A DNA stretch of 62,000 bases from Symbiodinium natans (Eukaryota; Sar; Dinophyceae; Suessiales; Symbiodiniaceae), in NCBI GenBank assembly GCA_905221605.1, contig CAJNDS010002317.1, positions 1 to 62,000 on the forward strand. Reading direction: 5' to 3'. Below, piece by piece: positions 32,199 to 43,000 of the stretch. Made by a program: the position numbers and the translations under genes. Numbering within the stretch: position 1 is the first letter of the stretch; each line of letters opens with the position of its first letter. Below the pieces are notes generated by a model. That model was not told the origin of the DNA. It ran no database searches and worked only from the letters and a program-made list of their open reading frames with translations.

Positions 32199-32392
32199 GG
32201 GGGTTCACGAAATTAGGGGTACCTTATACGGCTACCTTATTAGGATACCTTATTAGGGTACCTTATTAGGGTACCTTATTAGGGTACCTTATTAGGGTAC
32301 CTTATTCGGGTACCTTATTAGGGTACCTTATTATAAGGGAATCCTACTATTTGGAGGTCTATTTTAGGGGTCCCCCATTTTCAACAAAATCC
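32199..32392. mobile_element. F1 element expanded by an internal minisatellite
   Basis: Left end GGGGGTTCACGAAATTAGGG, right part AAGGGAATCCTACTATTTGG, TTTTAGGGGTCCCCC, and TTCAACAAAATCCC. Between them GGTACCTTATTAG is repeated, which roughly doubles the element's length. Confidence 0.88.
32216..32335 (+). repeat. GGTACCTTATTAG minisatellite (about 9 copies)
   Basis: Unit of 13 bp, mostly perfect. Most F1 copies carry this motif once, so the array is a local expansion inside the element. Confidence 0.95.
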
Positions 32393-32505
32393 CAGGATGT
32401 TTTTTCGTTGGCTCCCGGCCAGATGCTCAGAGCTGAGATCCCTGCCCATTCACGACCACACCATGCTCGCTGAAACACCTGAAGCTGGAAACTTGGACAA
32501 ACGGG

Positions 32506-32556
32506 CCCTAAACCCTAAACCCTAAACCCTAAACCCTAAACCCTAAACCCTAAACC
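32506..32556 (-). repeat. telomere-like tract (CCCTAAA)7
   Basis: Seven clean units. Confidence 0.95.
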
Positions 32557-33527
32557 GGAGCAAAACATGGGGCAGGTGCTTGTCAGATTTGAACGCATGG
32601 GAGGTCATGGGCTCCTTTGCGTTGTTGTTCGGCGTCTCAGTGCAATCGCAGTGGCTCAGTTCACTGCTTCGGCAGTGGTGTGCTGAAACTAGAGAAACAG
32701 CCACAACTTGGTGCTCGAGGCATTGACCATGGTAAAGTTAGAGCAGTCGTCATGGTCAGCATGCCACGCCCAAACCTGAGAGCCAAAGCTAAAGTAACAA
32801 CAGCCCACAATCGTGCGCTCCTGAAGGCGACACGCGTCGCTGTCCAAGCAACGCACATTGTCTATGATCAAGTTGTGCGTGTTGAATTCCAAGAGTGTGC
32901 TCGCTCCTCAGAATGTGAAGAGGCAACACCACCCTTTGGCAAGTGTCCTTTGGCACGGCTTCTGGGCTGCGTGCTGACAATACCACAGTTCAAGTAGCCA
33001 AACGCCCCAACCCGTGCAAAAATGTCGGATGCCTCGGCATGTCAGGGAGTCGATGCCGCCAATGCGCCGCTGCGCGAGAGGCACTTGAGACACTTAGCCC
33101 TGGACGACCCCTGTATTTTGCTCTGACTTTGCCGGGTCGAGGTTTACCACGCTCCGGCTTCCCCACTGCAGCAACGGCTCCCTGCAATGCGAGCAGTCAC
33201 TGACGCAACGCAAGCAGGCGCGCCGGCCACCGCTAAGTCGAAGGCGCATAGAAGCTTAGGACAGGAGTGGCCGCGTCCATCATGATTCCAGCAATTCCTG
33301 CAAAATCCCCAATATGTCTTCCCCTTCTTGAGAACTTCAAGACGTCCCCACAGCAGCGAAACACACTGCGAGCCATGAGTCGCTGCAGAGTGCAGCAACA
33401 TCCTAGCGAAACCTAGAATCGCATATGTGCTTTCTGGCACGCGCATTTGGCAATCATGGAGCATTAGGCCCCGAGCTCACGTCTTCCAGGTAGTCGTCCA
33501 CCTGGCCGGAAACAACAGGTGCATATG
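32557..33527. other. no assignable gene
   Basis: Frames at 32617-32997 (plus) and 32789-32986 (minus) overlap; neither has a domain. Confidence 0.35.
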
Positions 33528-33628
33528 TGGGTTTACGAGAATAAGGGACCCCTATATAGAAAAAAATGGTAGGTTCCCCTTATGATACGGACCCCAATAA
33601 GGTATCCCCCTAGTCTCGTAAACTCCCC
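33528..33628. mobile_element. F1 element
   Basis: Left end GGGTTTACGAGAATAAGGGA, middle ATGGTAGGTTCCCCTTATGA, right end CCTAGTCTCGTAAACTCCCC. Confidence 0.88.
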
Positions 33629-33763
33629 TATGACAGAACCAAGAGCCGCCGCTTTCAGGCCCCAGGACCACCTGCAAGCAAGATCGTCCCGGCGGCGACA
33701 CCAAGGTGGGGAAGCCTGCCGCTGGCCAACATGCAAACATCACATCAGCTTCGAAGCAAGAGA

Positions 33764-33872
33764 GGGGTTTCCGATATTTAAATTTTAGGGGGTACCTTAT
33801 TGGGGTCCTTGGTATAAGGGGATCCTACTGTTTGGGGGTCTATTTTTGGGGTCCCCTATATTTGTAAGCCCC
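33764..33872. mobile_element. F1 element, opposite orientation to the copy at 33528
   Basis: Left end GGGGTTTCCGATATTTAAAT, middle GTATAAGGGGATCCTACTG, right end CCCCTATATTTGTAAGCCCC. Confidence 0.85.
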
Positions 33873-34396
33873 AACAGCAGCTTCGAACCAATACGAAGCG
33901 CCGTGGCAACTAAACTGAGCTGCTATTGGACTCTGTACTATGTCCATCGAGGAACACCCAACTCGAAACAGACATGGAATGGGACAGCTTGACTGAACAG
34001 CCATGTTGACCTGTGAAAGCGACTCTTCTCGGAGCTGCAGGCCACGAACTCACAAGGCAGCAGCCTATCCCAAGAATGACGAAGCCGCTGGATGTCACCA
34101 CCAGCGGCACGTCCAGCCGGTAGATCTTAGAAGCGCGTGGCGCCAGCATCATTTCAGCTCCGGCAGAAATTATGAAGCACTACCAATGAGCATCTGGCAC
34201 CAGGTGTCAGCAGCAAGCCTGCCTTTGCGTGTGTGCAATGTCAATCTGCCGATCGAAACAAACATACCACAACTCATGAGCTGTTGGTCGCATGCTACCG
34301 CGGTGCATCATCCTGACTCCAGCTAAAAGTGGGCCTTCATGTGAGTGCCCAGTCTGATCTCCGAGGCAGACATCTCCGGAGTTGCCACAAAAACCT
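33873..34396. other. no assignable gene
   Basis: Unique sequence, no domain-bearing frame. Confidence 0.4.
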
Positions 34397-34510
34397 GGGA
34401 GTGTCCGAAAAAGTGGTACCCTTCTTGGGGGGGCCTATAATAAGGATTATAGCCTGTACTTGGGTGTGTATTCTGGGTACCCCTATTTTGGGAAACCCCC
34501 CCCCCCCCCA
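34397..34510. mobile_element. F1-related element
   Basis: Left end GGGAGTGTCCGAAAAAGTGG, middle TATAATAAGGATTATAGCC, right end GGTACCCCTATTTTGGG then AAA and a poly-C run. Confidence 0.72.
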
Positions 34511-34602
34511 CCTTTGTCTCACATCGCACCAGGGACTATGGCTAGACTGGGACAACTCGCCCCCTTCCTTCCTCCCGACCCTGCACTGCCCTTCCCCCAG
34601 GT

Positions 34603-34710
34603 ATAGGGTTTAGGGTTTAGGGTTTAGGGCTTAGGGCTTAGGGTTTTGGGTTTAGGGTTTAGGGTTTAGGGTTTAGGGTTTAGGGGTTAGGGGTTAGGGG
34701 TTAGGGCTTC
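34603..34710 (+). repeat. telomere-like tract (TTTAGGG) with GGTTAGG block
   Basis: TTTAGGG units, two CTTAGGG variants, one TTTTGGG, and a terminal block of GGTTAGG units. Confidence 0.93.
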
Positions 34711-34815
34711 GGAAAGTAAATCAACCCTTTTTCAGGGAGACTCCTTTCAGCTCGCCAGTCGACGCGGACGATCAGAGCGTCAAAACAAAAAGCAGGAAAC
34801 ATCGCTTACTTCGAG

Positions 34816-34830
34816 CCTAAACCCTAAACC

Positions 34831-34862
<32 letters not shown>

Positions 34863-34895
34863 ACCCTAAACCCTAAACCCTAAACCCTAAACCCC
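34816..34895 (-). repeat. telomere-like tract (CCCTAAA) with CCCTCAA block
   Basis: Five consecutive CCCTCAA variants flanked by CCCTAAA on both sides. Confidence 0.95.
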
Positions 34896-35475
34896 ATCTT
34901 AAGGCTAAGCCGCGTGGTGCGCACATGCAAGGATCATCTGGCATTGGGCACCCCAGATTTCCTTTACCGTAAACCCTAATCCGATTCTCCCGGACTTGGG
35001 CAATCCAAGGATTCTGTGGTGGGTTCTCGAAGGGACTGGAGCTCCGGAAGGATTGGGTCTGCAAGGGCTTCTTTGAAGGTGGGCACTCCAGGGACTCTCT
35101 TGAGGCGGTAAACTCCAGGGGTATTACGTGGGGTTCCCTGGGAAGATTTTCTGCAGGATCCTCGGGGGGGTGGGCACTCCCGTGATACGCAGTGCATTTC
35201 GGTATACCGGGGGGGAGACGCGGACAAGGAGACCCCGCCAAGGAGTGCACGAAATGGCGAGAAGAATAGCTGAGAACAGTTGTGTTAAATCTACAGAGCC
35301 CCACAGCGAGGGTAGGGAATTCTAGTAATCTTCAGGCATTCGCCCGGGTGCAAAGGCTCTGACGTCCTCACCTATGGTGAGCTTGCGGTCAATCTGGGAC
35401 TCACGATCCTGGCGGCTCTTACAGGCCCCATGTTTGAGACATTTCAAGACGCCACCATTGGCACCCCTTCATGGC
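34896..35475. other. no assignable gene; diverged GGGCACTCC repeats
   Basis: Scattered GGGCACTCC/GGGCAATCC words, similar to the minisatellite at 44140-44380 but much decayed. Confidence 0.45.
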
Positions 35476-35566
35476 TGTTTCCGAAAATTGTTAGGGGGTC
35501 CCTTTAAGGGGATTCTAGTCTGTTCTGGGTATGAAAGAGGTACCCCCTATTTTGGGAAATACTCTC
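35476..35566. mobile_element. F1-related element, shortened
   Basis: Left end TTTCCGAAAATTGTTAGGGG, middle AAGGGGATTCTAGTCTG, right end GGTACCCCCTATTTTGGGAA. Confidence 0.75.
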
Positions 35567-35902
35567 ATCGGTCCTTGCCAATTGCACCCGGGGGAGGATT
35601 CTTCCGGATCTTGGGCACATAGATCTTCCATTCTTCGGCGTCCTCCTGCCAAGGGGCAGTTCTTAAGTCGGGCGCAAAGCTTTCTGCGACTTGCAACCAT
35701 CCAACCTCAAAAACAATGTAAGGCTTCTCTGCAGAGCCTCAGACAGCTGTGCAAAGCAAGGCTTTGAGCATTTGAGTCTTAACCGAGATTCACATATGCA
35801 GCTGGAGTGGGGTCCGAACGCTCTAGGCCGGACACTTGGGATAACTTGTCGATCATGGCCTGTGTAAGAAGGAGGGCTAACGGTTCTTAACGACGCCCAT
35901 CA

Positions 35903-36160
35903 TCAAAAGTCCAAGGCTCGGGCACCATTGCAGGCTTGCACGTCTTTCTGCGGAAATTCTGCAGCCTCAGCTTCTTGGGACCCACCCTCAGCCGTGATAT
36001 ACCTGTTCTGCGTCTTGTGCACGATCACGCGTGCTTTGTGGAAAACCCACATCTGTTTCAGATCTTTCCATGGGAGTTGGACAACATGCATCCACTTAAC
36101 CAAGCTAGCCGGCCAAGCAGCATCGTGGAAAATGAAATTCCAGCCAGCTGGGCACAGAAG
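35903..36160 (-). CDS. possible exon, unknown protein
   Basis: A minus-strand frame bounded upstream by TGA near 36172. It reads LLCPAGWNFIFHDAAWPASL, then VVQLPWKDLKQMWVFHKARV and IVHKTQNRYITAEGG. Its high Trp, His and Lys content is unlike repeat read-through. No family is recognised. The last residues after GTGCAAGCC may already be intron. Confidence 0.33.
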   Translation of the reverse strand, partial: LLCPAGWNFIFHDAAWPASLVKWMHVVQLPWKDLKQMWVFHKARVIVHKTQNRYITAEGGSQEAEAAEFPQKDVQACNGARALDF

Positions 36161-36275
36161 TCCTGAAGTTCAAGGCTTGCGTCTTGAAGCAAGCAGAACA
36201 CGTCAACGAGCAGGCAGAAGGAGCGTGACAAAACCCAGCGCCGACAAACAAGGTGCTACTATGCTACCAGTCATG

Positions 36276-36378
36276 TGGGTGGTTGTCAACATTATGGTCC
36301 CTTTTTGGGTCCCCATTATAATACGGCACCTAGAATTTAGGGTACCCAAAAAGGGACCATAATTTTGACAACCACCCA
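36276..36378. mobile_element. F2 palindromic element
   Basis: Long inverted repeats: TGGGTGGTTGTCAA and its complement TTGACAACCACCCA at the ends, with ATGGTCCCTTTTTGGGT inside the left arm and ACCCAAAAAGGGACCAT inside the right, around a centre of about 30 bp. Nearly perfect arms suggest a recent insertion. Confidence 0.9.
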
Positions 36379-37812
36379 TGTAGTACGTGGAACGCTGCGC
36401 ATTCTGTGCTGTCCGTCGGGCGGTACCGAGACTTGACGTGCATACCACTGCTGCTGGGTACCCATCACCAGCTTCCCCTGTACCTGGCACACTTCGCTTT
36501 AGACTCCGTTTGACATCTCCTGGAAGGAGTTCGTTCTTGGCACACAATGGCAAACAAAGGCAGCTGGCCTCCACGTCGCTCATGAAGCCGCCACTGGAGT
36601 ATCCAGTCTGAGCAACGCTCTTTTGCACTGCTCTTTGCAGGATGCTCGCATGTGATATAACTACATGGCCAAGGTTGATGCCACCCTCTTCTAGCAAGTG
36701 GAGAATCCCGCTCAACCAATGCTGTGTGAGGATGTACTTGCAGGAGGCTGCCTTGTGAGAGAGCCATAGCTCGTATCTGATAATGGCTCTTCGAAGGGGC
36801 GCGGCCTGCAGTGAATGGACAGACGTGGACACGGGTGGAAAGCATTGCAGCGGGCTACACTGATCATGTGCCAGTGCGGACCTGGGAGACTGCCCACATC
36901 GTTCCTGGGAGCGCGACACTAGACTCTCCCAGGACGAGCAGAGAAACTTGACTGTGCCACTGGCGTCCCGCTGTCACCGTGACCCCTTCCAGCGAACGCC
37001 AGAAGTTGTTCGTGGCCTCGGCTCTGCATGCTACGCAGCCATCAAGGTGTACTGTTTCCAATAACTGGATGCGAGTCAGAGAGCTACACATCTTAAATCA
37101 TCAAAAATACCGGCCTGGTCTGTGATATCGTTACTGACCTGAGGAAACAAACTCTCGCGAAGGTACGTGAAGGAAATGCTAGCAGCAATCTGCAGAAATG
37201 CAAAACTTAAGACTTGAGAAATGTGTGTACGGGCAGCCGACACCCGCAAAGCAACTACGAAGCCTTTGGGCTCCAACCCACACGTCAGCAATAGTGACCT
37301 GGAAGACATGGCCAAGGGGACTAGGGGCGTAAGAGTTCAGCGCAAATCCATGGGTTCGTGGCAGATTCGGGATCTCTGCCGACTCCGCTGATGCTGGTGT
37401 AGTATCCTGGGCCACTTTTCAGCATTCTGGGTCGTTCGCAGCTACGCACACGTCCCTGGCGATGCACCCAAACTGACTGTGGGACTGGGCTGCTCGCCTA
37501 CGTTGATCCACATGTCCCCCGGATAAACCTCACGGCAACTGGGTCACTTCTCCAGCATGCCGTGGGGCTTTTCTTCCACCCCAGACTTCAAAGGCTCAAG
37601 AACCAGGCTCCAGGTTTGAGCAAGACTGCGCGTCTTTCCTTAGGCCAAGAGTGCCAAGAGGGTGCATCATGGTGCATTTTTTGAGACGGCGGAGGGAGAG
37701 AATTGATAGGCTGATGGAATTCATGGACCTCTGCTTGACTGCAGTCCTCGGCCTCTGGCAGCTCCAAAATGCGACGTCGCTGCTGCCACCGCCGAAAGCT
37801 TTGCCTCTCGAA
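36379..37812. other. no assignable gene
   Basis: A minus-strand frame is open from 36919 through the F2 element to 36203. It crosses a mobile element and has no domain, so it is not called. Confidence 0.35.
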
Positions 37813-37914
37813 GGGGGTTTCCGAAACTAGGTACCTTATTGGGGTCCTTATTCTAAGGGAATCCTACTATTTGGGGGGTGTAGATTCGGGGCTCCCTCAT
37901 TTCCGTAAACTCCC
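37813..37914. mobile_element. F1 element
   Basis: Left end GGGGGTTTCCGAAACTAGG, GTACCTTATTGGGGTCC, AAGGGAATCCTACTATTTGG, right end CTCATTTCCGTAAACTCCC. Confidence 0.88.
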
Positions 37915-38065
37915 ATCTGTGCAGATGCGCATGACAAAGGCAGGTGCAGGGCAAAAACCGGGCAATGCCCGACGCAACCTGCCTTGAGCTCCCTGGGTCT
38001 CATAGATGGGTCTAAGACCACGATCCTTTCCAAGGCAGGACGTGGCACGATCGGACACTAGTCAG

Positions 38066-38180
38066 CTACTTGGAGGTTCATGGTACTCATGAATCCGATG
38101 GTAACTGTACTTATGATTGTTTAATGAGTACCATGAATGCACTTACAACTGTTTGATAAGTACCATGAACCTCCAAGTAG
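38066..38180. mobile_element. F3 palindromic element, second copy
   Basis: CTACTTGGAGGTTCATGGTAC pairs with GTACCATGAACCTCCAAGTAG: 20 of 21 bases visible as exact arms. TCA on each side may be a target-site duplication. Confidence 0.9.
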
Positions 38181-39031
38181 TCACTAGGATCGAATTCAAG
38201 AGGCCAAGGATCTGAGGGATCTTGCTGTACCAATGCGACTGGCTGCTCGGGGATTCGTCCTCCAACAGTCTGCAGATGGCAGCCGCAACTACGAAACGAC
38301 TAACAACAGCATCCCCCGACCCCCTCCCGGCCCCCTCCCGGCCCCCAACCAGCAGCGCGGCACCACCACCACGCCAACACGGCAACAGCAACAGGACCAA
38401 CAACCGCGATAGCATGCACACCACCAGCGCCACCCCCAGCACAAGCCCTACAACTGCTTCTGTCATCGTGAAACAAAATGGACAAACCAAACCTGTGCCC
38501 AGCCGACATTTTTGCCTGGTGACGATTGCATCACGGCTTTCATCTGTGTTTGTTTCGACTCTGAGAACCTTTGTCCTTCACCTGTGTCCGTGGTGATTTG
38601 GGGTAGTTCCAGTTGCTTGGCATTAAGGCAGTCCTCGGCCTCATAGCCTTTGGCCAGTGCAGCCGAGAGAACCTGACAGGCTCACAAAGGCTTAACAAAA
38701 AAAGAGCAGCCAAGAATCACCCAGCAGCCTGCGCGCGAAATGTGTCGAAACTCAGTCGAGGGCAAGGGTTAGCAGTCTGAAGATTGGCAGCATTCGTAAA
38801 CTTGGCCGCGCCATCCTTCAAGCCTCAGCATGGCACACCGAGCACACGCACATGCAGAAACCGCACACAAAACACGCGGCGCAGCGAGCTGAGCCACCAT
38901 GCACTCCACGTAAAACGAAAAGGAGTTGCATCCCCTCTTCCGTGGAGCTGCAACCGGCAAGCCAGGAGCCCCAAATGCCGGCAGGGTTCGCGAGGCAAGG
39001 AACTGATGCGCTCTGAAACGGTCATTCCCAC
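38181..39031. other. no assignable gene
   Basis: A CCCCCTCCCGG duplication near 38320-38342. No domain-bearing frame. Confidence 0.35.
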
Positions 39032-39155
39032 TATATGAAGTAGGGTTTATATTTCTTGTAGCCCCAAAAGGACACCAGGTATATACACTCACCAAGACTA
39101 CAAAGGAGCCTTATATACACTCACCAATAACAGTAATATAAACCCTGCTTCATAT
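39032..39155. mobile_element. F6 palindromic element
   Basis: TATATGAAGTAGGGTTTATAT pairs with ATATAAACCCTGCTTCATAT (one mismatch). TATACACTCACCAA occurs twice inside. Its right end runs straight into the F1 copy at 39155. Confidence 0.85.
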
Positions 39156-39259
39156 GGGTTTACGATGTTGGGGCAACCTTCCTGGGGTCCTAATTACTAT
39201 CAGGGGATCCACTATTTGAGGTCTATATTCGGGGTCCCCGAAAATCGTAAAACCCCCCC
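39155..39259. mobile_element. F1 element
   Basis: Left end GGGTTTACGATGTTGGGG, middle CAGGGGATCCACTATTTGAG, right end CCGAAAATCGTAAAACCCCC. Confidence 0.88.
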
Positions 39260-39412
39260 AAACATCCCGAGGTTCCCAGCACAAGCCAAGCCCTGATGCT
39301 GAAGGGGTGTCCTTGACAACTTGTAGAAGATTCGGAAAGCCGGCTGCGTCGATACTGAAGCCATGCTTTCTGAGAGTTGCCTTGAAGGGGCCAGCATGAG
39401 GAGTGACATGAG

Positions 39413-39484
39413 GTTTGGGTTTCGGGTTTAGGGTTTAAGGTTTAAGGTTTAGTGGTTAGGGATTATGGTTTAGGGTTTAGGGTG
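39413..39484 (+). repeat. telomere-like tract (TTTAGGG), degenerate
   Basis: TTTAGGG with TTTAAGG, TTTCGGG and TTAGTGG variants. Confidence 0.88.
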
Positions 39485-39545
39485 AGGCACTTCACTCGCA
39501 TGGCTTTCTGAGCATTCTGCATTTGCACACAGATCTGTCTGGCTG

Positions 39546-39632
39546 GTGGTTTTCGAAATTAGGGGTATCTTCTGACGGTCCTTACTATAAGGGAATCCGA
39601 CTATCCATGTTCGTAAACCCCCTTCTAGCTAA
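39546..39632. mobile_element. F1 element, shortened right half
   Basis: Left end GGTGGTTTTCGAAATTAGGG, middle AAGGGAATCCGACTATCC, right end GTTCGTAAACCCCC. Confidence 0.82.
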
Positions 39633-39737
39633 ACTTAGCCTGCATGTACCCAACGGCCTTCCAAGAGATTGAGAGCAGCTTGGCCACGGCCTGACGGCAA
39701 GCGCGCTTGGGCTCGCACATCCTTGTTGGCTGCACTG

Positions 39738-39824
39738 AACCCTAAACCCTAAACCCTAAACCCTAAATCTTAACCCTAAACCCTAAACCCTAAACCCTAA
39801 ACCCTAAGCCCTAAACCCTAAACC
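39738..39824 (-). repeat. telomere-like tract (CCCTAAA)12
   Basis: Twelve units with one AATCTTAACC interruption and one CCCTAAG. Confidence 0.95.
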
Positions 39825-39950
39825 ATCCTGTGCTCTGCTGTTCTGCCAATCTCCGCACCTCGCGCTTCTTGAAGGCTCCCCAATCCATCCTCCGCAGTTC
39901 CGCCAAGTCCTCTCTTGGAGAAGGGCAATGGCACATGGCGAAGGCCCATG

Positions 39951-40002
39951 GGGTTTAGGGTTTAGGGTTTAGGGTTCAGGGTTTAGGGATTAGGGTTTCG
40001 GG
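39951..40002 (+). repeat. telomere-like tract (TTTAGGG)
   Basis: Seven units with TTCAGGG, ATTAGGG and TTTCGGG variants. Confidence 0.9.
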
Positions 40003-40122
40003 TCACGGTGTACAAGTGACAGCGAGCACAACTCGGACCTTCTGGAACGTGGCACTGTTGGAGACCGTTCGGAGCTCCTGCATGCCAACCCGCGGTCTCC
40101 CGTTCTTACTGGGCTAAACATG

Positions 40123-40149
40123 TTAAGGGTTTAGGGTTTAGGGTTTAGT
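40123..40149 (+). repeat. short telomere-like tract
   Basis: Three to four units starting TTAAGGG. Confidence 0.85.
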
Positions 40150-40319
40150 TGGTTGAGGATGGTGGCTTAGAGCCCGGAGCCCTTTTTGCAAACGTCTTAC
40201 GTTAAGACTTTACATCCACCGCCATCCTTGAGAGAGCCTACTCAAGACGGCGGCCACGGTTTGGCAGGTTGGTCTCTTCCCAAGGGGGCCTCAAGGTCTC
40301 GAGCCTCCAGGAACCTCCT

Positions 40320-40398
40320 CCTAAACCCTAAACCCTAAACCCTAAACCCTAAACCCTAAACCCTAAACCCTAAACCCTAAACCCTAAACCCTAAACCC
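40320..40398 (-). repeat. telomere-like tract (CCCTAAA)11
   Basis: Eleven perfect units. Confidence 0.97.
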
Positions 40399-40499
40399 AC
40401 CACAAGCCCCACCACATCGGCTCGGGGATCTCTTCGACCCTTCTGAAGGCTCAGCGACTTTTTGTTTTGGGGGAAGGTTTTGGCCTTTGCCTTGTGGTT

Positions 40500-40550
40500 C
40501 CCTAAACCCTAAACCCTAAATCCTAAACCCTACACCCTAAACCCTAAACC
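40500..40550 (-). repeat. telomere-like tract (CCCTAAA)7
   Basis: Seven units including TCCTAAA and CCCTACA. Confidence 0.93.
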
Positions 40551-40709
40551 AAGAGAAGCTTCAAAAGCTCCTCCAACAAGCGCCGCACTTCATCCAAGGA
40601 CAGCTCGGGCGCCTCGGCGAAGCAAGAGTCTACCCCCCACCTCCTTCTCCCCCCCGCCTGGAGGGATTCAGAAGACATCAGCGAAACCCGGCAACGCCTT
40701 GACGCCCTG

Positions 40710-40757
40710 AGGGTTTAGGGGTTTTAGGGTTTCAGTTTTGGGTCAGGGTTTAGGGCT
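40710..40757 (+). repeat. degenerate telomere-like tract
   Basis: GGGTTTAGGGGTTTTAGGG then loses register. Confidence 0.75.
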
Positions 40758-40819
40758 TGCGCCCTCATTCCCTCCTGGAGACATCGCTCCACATGCGGGC
40801 TGGGGTGTGCAAACAAAGT

Positions 40820-40872
40820 GGGGGTTTAGGGTTTAGGGTTGGGGGTTTAGGGTTTAGGGTTTGGGGTTTAGG
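40820..40872 (+). repeat. telomere-like tract (TTTAGGG)
   Basis: Seven units with one TTGGGGG and one TTTGGGG. Confidence 0.92.
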
Positions 40873-41009
40873 TCTACAATTCCCCTCTTATTTACTACGA
40901 AACCCCATCAAGGTTTTTCTAACAGTTCTGCAGCAATCAAGCCAAAAAGTTGTTTCTTCATTCTGGGCAAGCTGGGTCGACGCCGACTTGATCAGATGAC
41001 TTGCTGGAC

Positions 41010-41079
41010 AACCCTAAACCCTGAACCCTGAACCCTAAACCCTAAACCCTAAACCCTAAACCCTAAACCCTAAACCCTA
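41010..41079 (-). repeat. telomere-like tract (CCCTAAA) with CCCTGAA pair
   Basis: Two adjacent CCCTGAA variants near the start, then clean CCCTAAA. Confidence 0.95.
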
Positions 41080-41915
41080 TATAAACCCTGAGCGCGCTGC
41101 CGGACTCTTCTTTGCAGTTCGCGCAGGCCTCAGAAAAGAAAAAAAAATAAGGTGCACAGCTTATCGGACAAAGGAATCCGCATGCGTCCGTTGAGCTCAT
41201 GGCACCACTACCTTGGGAGCATCACTTGGATTCTTTGGAACCTGACATCTGACTCATCTGACCCCAAAATTCAGGGAAAGAGGGGGGGGGAAGGGGGCCG
41301 GCATTTACCATCTTCGAAAGTGACACTCTGCGCTCGCGAGGCGGGGAACTCTGCACAGGCTGCGAGATGCTCCGATACCCCAGCCTCGTCGGCAAAGCGC
41401 GAGAAGGCACCGGTCTTTGTTGGAAGCCTCGAAACAAGTTTCTCGCCGACGGCGCTCTTCCGTTAGAGCTTAGTTTAGCACGCGCCATCTTCCACAAGAA
41501 GTGCTGTCATCTGGGCTGCTGACGTGGTCGCCGCAGCAGCGAAAGCTCCAAAGGCACCTTCCCAAACAGCGCATGGCACTGAAATTATGATTGAATGAGA
41601 GTGCTCATCGCGCACTCCATCGCAGACGAGACACCACTTCTGCGGCCCATGGCTAAGCAAAACTGCTGTTTATCTGGTCATGAATCTACGCTAGTGTTGC
41701 CCAAATACTTGGTGTGAAGCTCGTGAAGTCGCAGGAATTCTCCGCCGGATGTTGCTACAGCCGGTCTTGGCAAAACGATATTCACTTAAGTGCATGGCAA
41801 CGCTGTGGCGTGCACGGTACATATGAACTGCATTCAATCATTTCTGCACAGAGCTTGAGCGAGTTATTGTTTCAAGACAAACTGCGTTGCAACTCAGATG
41901 AAAGGTAGATGGATG
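41080..41915. other. no assignable gene
   Basis: Unique sequence. Minus-strand frames at 41222-41660 have no domain. Confidence 0.35.
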
Positions 41916-41980
41916 ACCCTAAACCCTAAACCCTAAACCCTAAACGCTAAACCCTAAACCCTAAACCCTAAACCCTAAAT
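41916..41980 (-). repeat. telomere-like tract (CCCTAAA)9
   Basis: Nine units, one CGCTAAA. Confidence 0.95.
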
Positions 41981-42175
41981 CAAAGCTCCAAAGCGCAGGA
42001 GTCCTTCTCTGCTTCCACGCAGTATGGCAAGGCATCTACCTGTACACGATGTCCTCCTACTGGCCAAAGCAAGAAAGCTGTCCAAATGCCACGACCACGA
42101 TACATCTTTGCAAGTCTCCACATCTCTGAAGTCGAACCCAAGGGCCTCAACATCACATTGTTCGCCTGATCATGT

Positions 42176-42253
42176 GGGGGTTTACGAAAATAGGGGACCC
42201 CCAATATATCCCAAATAGCAGGATCCCCTCATTTAATAATTTTGGAAACCCCC
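42176..42253. mobile_element. F1 element, short form
   Basis: Left end GGGGGTTTACGAAAATAGGG, middle CCCAAATAGCAGGATCCCC, right end AATAATTTTGGAAACCCCC; about 78 bp. GTG or TGT on both sides may be a duplication. Confidence 0.88.
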
Positions 42254-42369
42254 GTGTGATAGTCAGTGTGCTCAGCGAAGCTATTGCGTTCACATGTCAA
42301 CAGCCGCTGCGTGCCGCCTGGGATCGCCTTAGCTTGATCAAGTACTGGAGAATGGGCCCAGGGGGGTGT

Positions 42370-42431
42370 GAGGGTTTGGGGTCTAGGATTTCGGGCTCAG
42401 GGTTTAGGGTCTACAGTTTACGGTTTAGGGT
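42370..42431 (+). repeat. telomere-like tract, strongly degenerate
   Basis: TTTGGGG, TCTAGGA, TTTCGGG, CTCAGGG, TTTAGGG, TCTACAG, TTTACGG, TTTAGGG in register. Confidence 0.85.
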
Positions 42432-42910
42432 GAAAGGGGGGGAGCAAGCTTCCCTAATGCTTGTGACTGGCAAGTTTGAGATATCCAAACTCAAAGAGTT
42501 GCGATCTCACTCGAGGATGTCTTTTGTTCCAGGAAATTCGGAAGCCGTTTGTGGAACATCCTTCTCTCATCGCTCGGACTGTGGGGGTTCGTTGTGCACC
42601 AGGCAAACTCGGCTTAGACTTGTTGGATGCTTGCAATAAGAAAGCTCCGCTTGCCACGCTTCGCGCATTCTTCTGGACTTGCAATACCGGATAGTCTTCG
42701 AACAGTCCAGTCGTCGAGCTTTGCGGCCATCGCTCGCAAGCGAAGCGTCGCCGTGCGGCCCTAGGTACGTCGAAAGCCGACTTCTGATGCTTCGGAAGTT
42801 TTTCTGGCCAAAAAAGCCATTGTCCGTTGTGTAACTTCCTGGGCCTTCATTCACGCATGGGATCGCAGACCTAAAGGCGAAGTATGATATCTGCAAGCTC
42901 TACACAGCAT

Positions 42911-43000
42911 CTATACTCCCCTTAGAAGCCTTAGAACCTTAATATTTTTTGCTTTTTATATCGACACAAACAAGAAATAATTCCCGAGGGGGTTATAGGC
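42911..43000 (-). mobile_element. introner-like element, third copy (GC...AG)
   Basis: On the minus strand it starts GCCTATAACCCCCTCGGGAA and ends TAAGGGGAGTATAG, closely matching the introns at 50075-50181 and 50305-50404 in ends and in the inner TATTAAGGTTCTAAGG. GCAT lies at both borders (42907-42910 and 42999-43002). Removing it would join ...HHSEADSSHQQ to ICCVELADIILRL and a stop, a plausible protein tail, but the flanks are too short to prove coding. It is either an intron of an unrecognised gene or an element outside genes. Confidence 0.65.

Noticed and set aside
36203-36919. A 238-codon minus-strand frame
   Set aside because: It reads through an F2 mobile element and has no domain.
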